From Mermis nigrescens (taxonomy: Eukaryota > Nematoda > Enoplea > Mermithida > Mermithidae): 64,000 bases of DNA. Position 1 is the stretch's first letter, and every line of letters begins with the position of its first letter. The notes under the pieces are model-generated. The model was not told the origin of the DNA. It did no database searches and worked only from the letters and a program-made list of their open reading frames with translations. Positions 60,982 to 64,000 of the stretch are shown in pieces. The DNA lies in contig JAVLUZ010000143.1 of assembly GCA_036768485.1 (NCBI GenBank), positions 739,625-803,624 of the forward strand, in the 5' to 3' direction. A program made the position numbers and the translations under genes.

Positions 60982-61478
60982 GTCGCAGTCACATAGGATC
61001 TTGGAAGGGGGTTCAAGGGGGAGGGGTTTTCATCCACCAGAAAATTTTCACCCCGGAAAATTTTTTCACTCATATTTTCTCTATAACTTCTCATTAAGCT
61101 AAACCATGAAAAACGATGTGACTGAAGCCAAAACGAGGACGCTAGACAAAGTCTTGTATACCTGCATAAAGAAAATGGAAAAAATGCCAATAAAGTGGTT
61201 CATTATGCCTTCGGCATAGAGCACTGTGAACAGAGGGTTAAACGGGAATCCGCATAAGTTTTATGTTTTAAGTGTACATCTGCCCGCTTTAAAACGCATT
61301 GCTTGTATAATAGCGATTGTAGCGGTTGGTGGAACTGTTGGGATCATTGGTGGGGCTGTTGGGACGCCTTTTTGGGATTAGTGAGACTATTGAAACCGGT
61401 GGGGCTGTTGGGATTATTGGGATTATTGGTGAAGCTGATGGGACTGGTAGGGGTGTTGAGACTTCACCGCCTGTTCAA

Positions 61479-62091
61479 CGTAAGCTTGCGCCTTTAACTT
61501 ATAATCTGTTACACGCAAGTTTGGGCATAAAATCCGTCGGCTTACTTTCGAAAGAATTCTTACAGTTAATGCTAAACTTATGTGAAACAGACTATAGGTA
61601 TCGATTTTTAAAGTGCCTTCCTATATTCCATAACGCATTGTCAGAAGGTACAGGTCCGTGAGTACGTACGCTTGAATCCCGTTTGATTTAAGGAATCTCC
61701 TTTTTATAATTTTACTTATGGAAAACTACATTTCGGGTCCGAATGATAGTTGCAAGAAATTTTCGCGCAAACAGCGTTTGACAGGCAACACCACTTATTA
61801 TAGTTTTGGAAACGGGGTGGGGCTACTTCAGCTAATCAGAAATGAGCAACTTTCGATAATTATTTTAATTTGTTTACGAGAAAAGCGGAGCAGTTCGTCT
61901 ACTGTACGCATGTATTTAAGACAAGTAAAACGTTCACATGCTATTGAACTCAACGGGACTGACGTTATTTCGATATATATGCAGACAAAAATGCACAAAA
62001 GTGAATCAAAGCGCATTGTAAACAAGCATCGAACATTCTAAATCAAACAAATACAATTCGATCGTCGTGAATCAAAGAATTGACGCGGGGC
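61479..62091. other. unassigned sequence downstream of PRIM2
   Basis: A mariner-like MITE right end (GAAACAGACTATAG) is at about 61584. I see no second gene between it and the PRIM2 stop codon; a PRIM2 3' UTR should start here on the minus strand. Confidence 0.5.
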
Positions 62092-62640
62092 TCAAGAGGC
62101 GTCGTAATCGGCTAATAAAGAAAAGAAAAAATCGGCCGGTTTTTTTATTACCTTCATTGAATTCATCTTATCTATTTGAGGCTCCTTTTTCGAGTTCTCG
62201 CAACAACGCGGCTCAGTTTTATCGGAATTTCCCGACAATTCGTCACCACCGAATTGCATAAGCAATGACGCGCAATCACCCGCATTTTTTTCACAGCTTC
62301 GTTCGGCTGACTGGGAAACCGACGCTTTGTTCAAAATGCTATTTTTAGCGTCTGGTTTTTTATGCCAGCCGACGAATGGCGCGTTTTTTCGCGAACAAGC
62401 CGAATTCGCAATTGGATCATTATCGCTGGTGTCGATTTTTTTATCGCCGTTTTTTAAAATAGCGTGCAACGCAAACGTGCACGCATTTGAATATTTTTGG
62501 CTCTGAGATAGCAAGTTAACGATATTCCATTGATGGTCCGTTAAGGGTGAAAAATGACGGTCCATTAAATTTCGCAAATTCTTTTCATCGAAATGTCTGA
62601 ACGGACAGCCGCTGTCGTCTCCGTACGAAACTATTTTCTC
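62092..62640 (-). CDS. PRIM2: DNA primase large subunit, 3'-terminal exon
   Basis: PRIM2 is the iron-sulphur subunit of the primase-polymerase alpha complex that starts RNA primers in the nucleus. The exon begins after the acceptor TTTATCGCGACAG and reads EKIVSYGDDSGCPFRHFDEK, matching the family's SQGDYHGCPFRH, then an NLR..M helix and QKYSNACTFALHA, equivalent to the YQVACQKYFE region. The two cysteines are 42 residues apart, against 40 in human and yeast, and are the third and fourth 4Fe-4S ligands. The first two ligands must lie in exons beyond the acceptor. About 128 residues follow the last ligand, a polar tail longer than in human. It ends with TGA at 62092-62094. Two lysine-rich stretches near the C-terminus could be nuclear signals (inference). 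Confidence 0.88.
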   Translation of the reverse strand, partial: EKIVSYGDDSGCPFRHFDEKNLRNLMDRHFSPLTDHQWNIVNLLSQSQKYSNACTFALHAILKNGDKKIDTSDNDPIANSACSRKNAPFVGWHKKPDAKNSILNKASVSQSAERSCEKNAGDCASLLMQFGGDELSGNSDKTEPRCCENSKKEPQIDKMNSMKVIKKPADFFFSLLADYDAS

Positions 62641-63049
62641 CTGTCGCGATAAATGAGAAAACGCAATAAAATGTTTGAAACGTACATGCAAAATTTTATT
62701 TAGCGGAAGTATGGGATCATCATACATGATCTCGAACGAGTGTGGGGTTTCAAATCCGGTGAAGTTTTCACTCCCTAGGATTCGCGATTTTCCAAAAAGT
62801 TTGTAGAAAAGGTGCCGTTTTAAGCGTTGTAAGCCATCTGTTAGCTCCGAAGGGTAAAATTTTCGGCGCTTCGCGACATATACCCATTTTTGACTATATT
62901 TGCTTCAATTTATTCAAGTTTTAATTTTTTTCAATTTTTTTGTCTCTATGCTCTAGAACAATAGAGCATCGTCATAAAGGCTGAAAAACAAAGTTTTTAG
63001 TTTTTTTACCTTTCCCGGATTTCCCATGATGTGCATGTCTGTGGTACTG
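62641..63049 (-). other. PRIM2 intron start with a U-family repeat
   Basis: From about 62727 the sequence is a reverse U body (GGGGTTTCAAATCCGG, TTTTCGGCGCTTCGCGACAT, TGTCTCTATGCTCTAGAA). No further PRIM2 exon was recognised in the window. Confidence 0.55.
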
Positions 63050-63962
63050 TCTAGGGTGGCCGTCCGTCCAGCCTGGCCGCCCGTCCAGCCTAGCCATCAG
63101 TCCAGGGTGACCGTCTTCATGTTTGTTACATTTTTCCAGGGTGACCGTCCGTCCTATGTGGCCGCCCGTCCTGGATGGCGCCGCGATTGGTTAGATGGCC
63201 TAACCACTCTGTTACGTTTCTTCGACTTCCCCAATTCACCGACTGTCCGATTCTCCTACGAACAAAGCAAATCATTTTTAGATTGCCCAAAATCCCGTTT
63301 CTCCTGCCATCTCGATTGTCCGACTTGTTGTATGATAATCGCTCATGTAAAAGATACCTTAAGGGTGCTTTATAGATTTGTTTTAGCGAGTAGCATGAAG
63401 GAATAGGGCTTATTTAATCTAAGAATTCTAACGTTACTATTTTGGCTTATCGAAAAAAGTTTTTACTCATTATTTAGTTACATTGTGAATGACATTTCCT
63501 AGTTACTAAAGTACTCTTACACAGTAAAAGATTTATAGCGAATAGTTGTGACAAATTTTGCCTTCCTAACATCATTCATGGTTTCAGGCAACCAACTCAC
63601 AACAAAACTAGAATACTTGACTAAGTGAAAATATGCTTTTTGCTGATGGGACATCCGGCGCACACATTTCGCAAAATAAAAAAACACGACAAAATAAAAA
63701 ACACGCACACAAATGAGGTATAACTTTCTTATTAAGCGAGATGCATATCAACTGGGGGCATTCTGTACAACAGAGAATGCTAGTACATGAAATATAACTC
63801 GTTTGAGCAATATCCAAATAAATATTACCGCATTATTTAAAATAGAAACTGCATAGACGGACGGCCACTCTGTACAGTATAATTAAGCCATATTTTACTA
63901 TGAACGGCCATTCTGGACGCGCGGCCAGCCTGAACAGACGGTCAGGCTCGACGAACGACCAT
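63050..63962. mobile_element. FB-E: probable foldback element with GGCCGTCCGTCCAGCC arms
   Basis: The left arm (about 63055-63180) has words such as GTGGCCGTCCGTCCAGCCTG; the right arm (about 63856-63962) has the inverse, GGACGCGCGGCCAGCCTGAA. Arm units are 20-25 bp. Outer limits and TSD are unclear, and a G element begins directly at its right edge. An open frame in the left arm is repeat-derived. Confidence 0.6.
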
Positions 63963-64000
63963 ACGTGGACAGCAAGAAAATTCAACGGGGGGGGGGTGCA
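63959..64000 (+). mobile_element. G-family MITE, cut by the window edge
   Basis: CCATACGTGGACAGCAAGAA followed by a G-run and GTGCA is the standard G left end. Confidence 0.75.

Larger units (their letters stand above)
59115..61468. mobile_element. FB-D: foldback element with CCCAACAGCCCCACC arms
   Basis: The left arm (59115-59322) repeats TCCCAACAGCCCCACCAATA; the right arm (61325-61468) repeats the inverse GGTGGGGCTGTTGGGATTAT. Terminal AAGTCTCGACA and TGTTGAGACTT are inverse. The flanks GCCTGTTCGA (59105-59114) and GCCTGTTCAA (61469-61478) match at 9 of 10. The loop contains two G copies and U-like sequence. Confidence 0.78.

Noticed and set aside
62067..62261. Plus-strand basic frame over the PRIM2 stop
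   Set aside because: Antisense to the PRIM2 exon, whose family match is clear.
63026..63406. 126-codon plus-strand frame
   Set aside because: Its first half is the FB-E minisatellite arm and its second half has no family features.

Overview
This is eukaryotic, AT-rich, repeat-dominated DNA from an animal with a large, transposon-rich genome. The animal assignment rests on a TGF-beta superfamily ligand gene and on two ordinary nuclear genes with spliceosomal introns. Two short interstitial TTAGGC runs (32200-32215, 33416-33431) are compatible with a nematode, but this is weak; I do not name a species.

Only three protein genes can be supported, all on the minus strand and all incomplete. LSG1 (60S-subunit export GTPase) has exon 1 at 19175-19642 and exon 2 at 16239-16583, separated by a 2.6 kb intron. 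A secreted TGF-beta/BMP-like ligand has a propeptide exon at 50260-50782, carrying one apparent frameshift, and a mature-domain exon at 48548-48987. PRIM2 (DNA primase large subunit) has its 3'-terminal exon at 62092-62640, carrying two of the four iron-sulphur cysteines. A further exon candidate of unknown identity lies at 56247-56307. These genes serve unrelated processes and share no operon-like logic.

Most of the rest is non-autonomous DNA transposons in nests, and many boundaries can be set from terminal inverted repeats and target-site duplications (TSDs). Working family names used here: hAT1-hAT5 (8-bp TSD, GC-rich subterminal words), V and G (ends CATA...TGTG, 8-bp TSD), C (CAGTGTTTTTTTGTAC ends, 8-bp TSD), R (ends CAGTGGCGGAT...ATCCGCCCCTG, 8-bp TSD), K (CAGGCACGTAGC ends), T (CAGTGGCGTA ends), U (a diffuse family around the hairpin motif), a MULE-like element with about 80-bp ends and a 10-bp TSD, mariner-like MITEs, and five foldback elements FB-A to FB-E whose arms are minisatellites. 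The only transposase remains are a hAT dimerisation domain split by a later insertion (25272-26513) and two inverted copies of a hAT C-terminal tail inside hAT2.

Layout: 1-5.7 kb simple repeats and small MITEs, ending in a 1 kb CCAA tract; 5.7-12.2 kb hAT1 and hAT2; 12.2-15.8 kb G and C elements and an AT tract; 16.2-19.6 kb LSG1; 19.9-23.5 kb an R element disrupted by hAT3, V and C; 24.8-27.7 kb FB-A with a four-deep nest; 28-31 kb hAT4, G and V; 32-39 kb inverted-repeat and foldback elements with the MULE; 39-48 kb sparse MITEs and a tandem array; 48.5-50.8 kb TGF-beta; 51-54.6 kb hAT5 and two R copies; 54.6-59 kb mostly unassigned; 59.1-61.5 kb FB-D; 62.1-62.6 kb PRIM2; 63-64 kb FB-E. The most striking shared signal is a 13-bp hairpin word, GGCGCGAAGCGCC, with at least 15 exact copies across several otherwise unrelated families.
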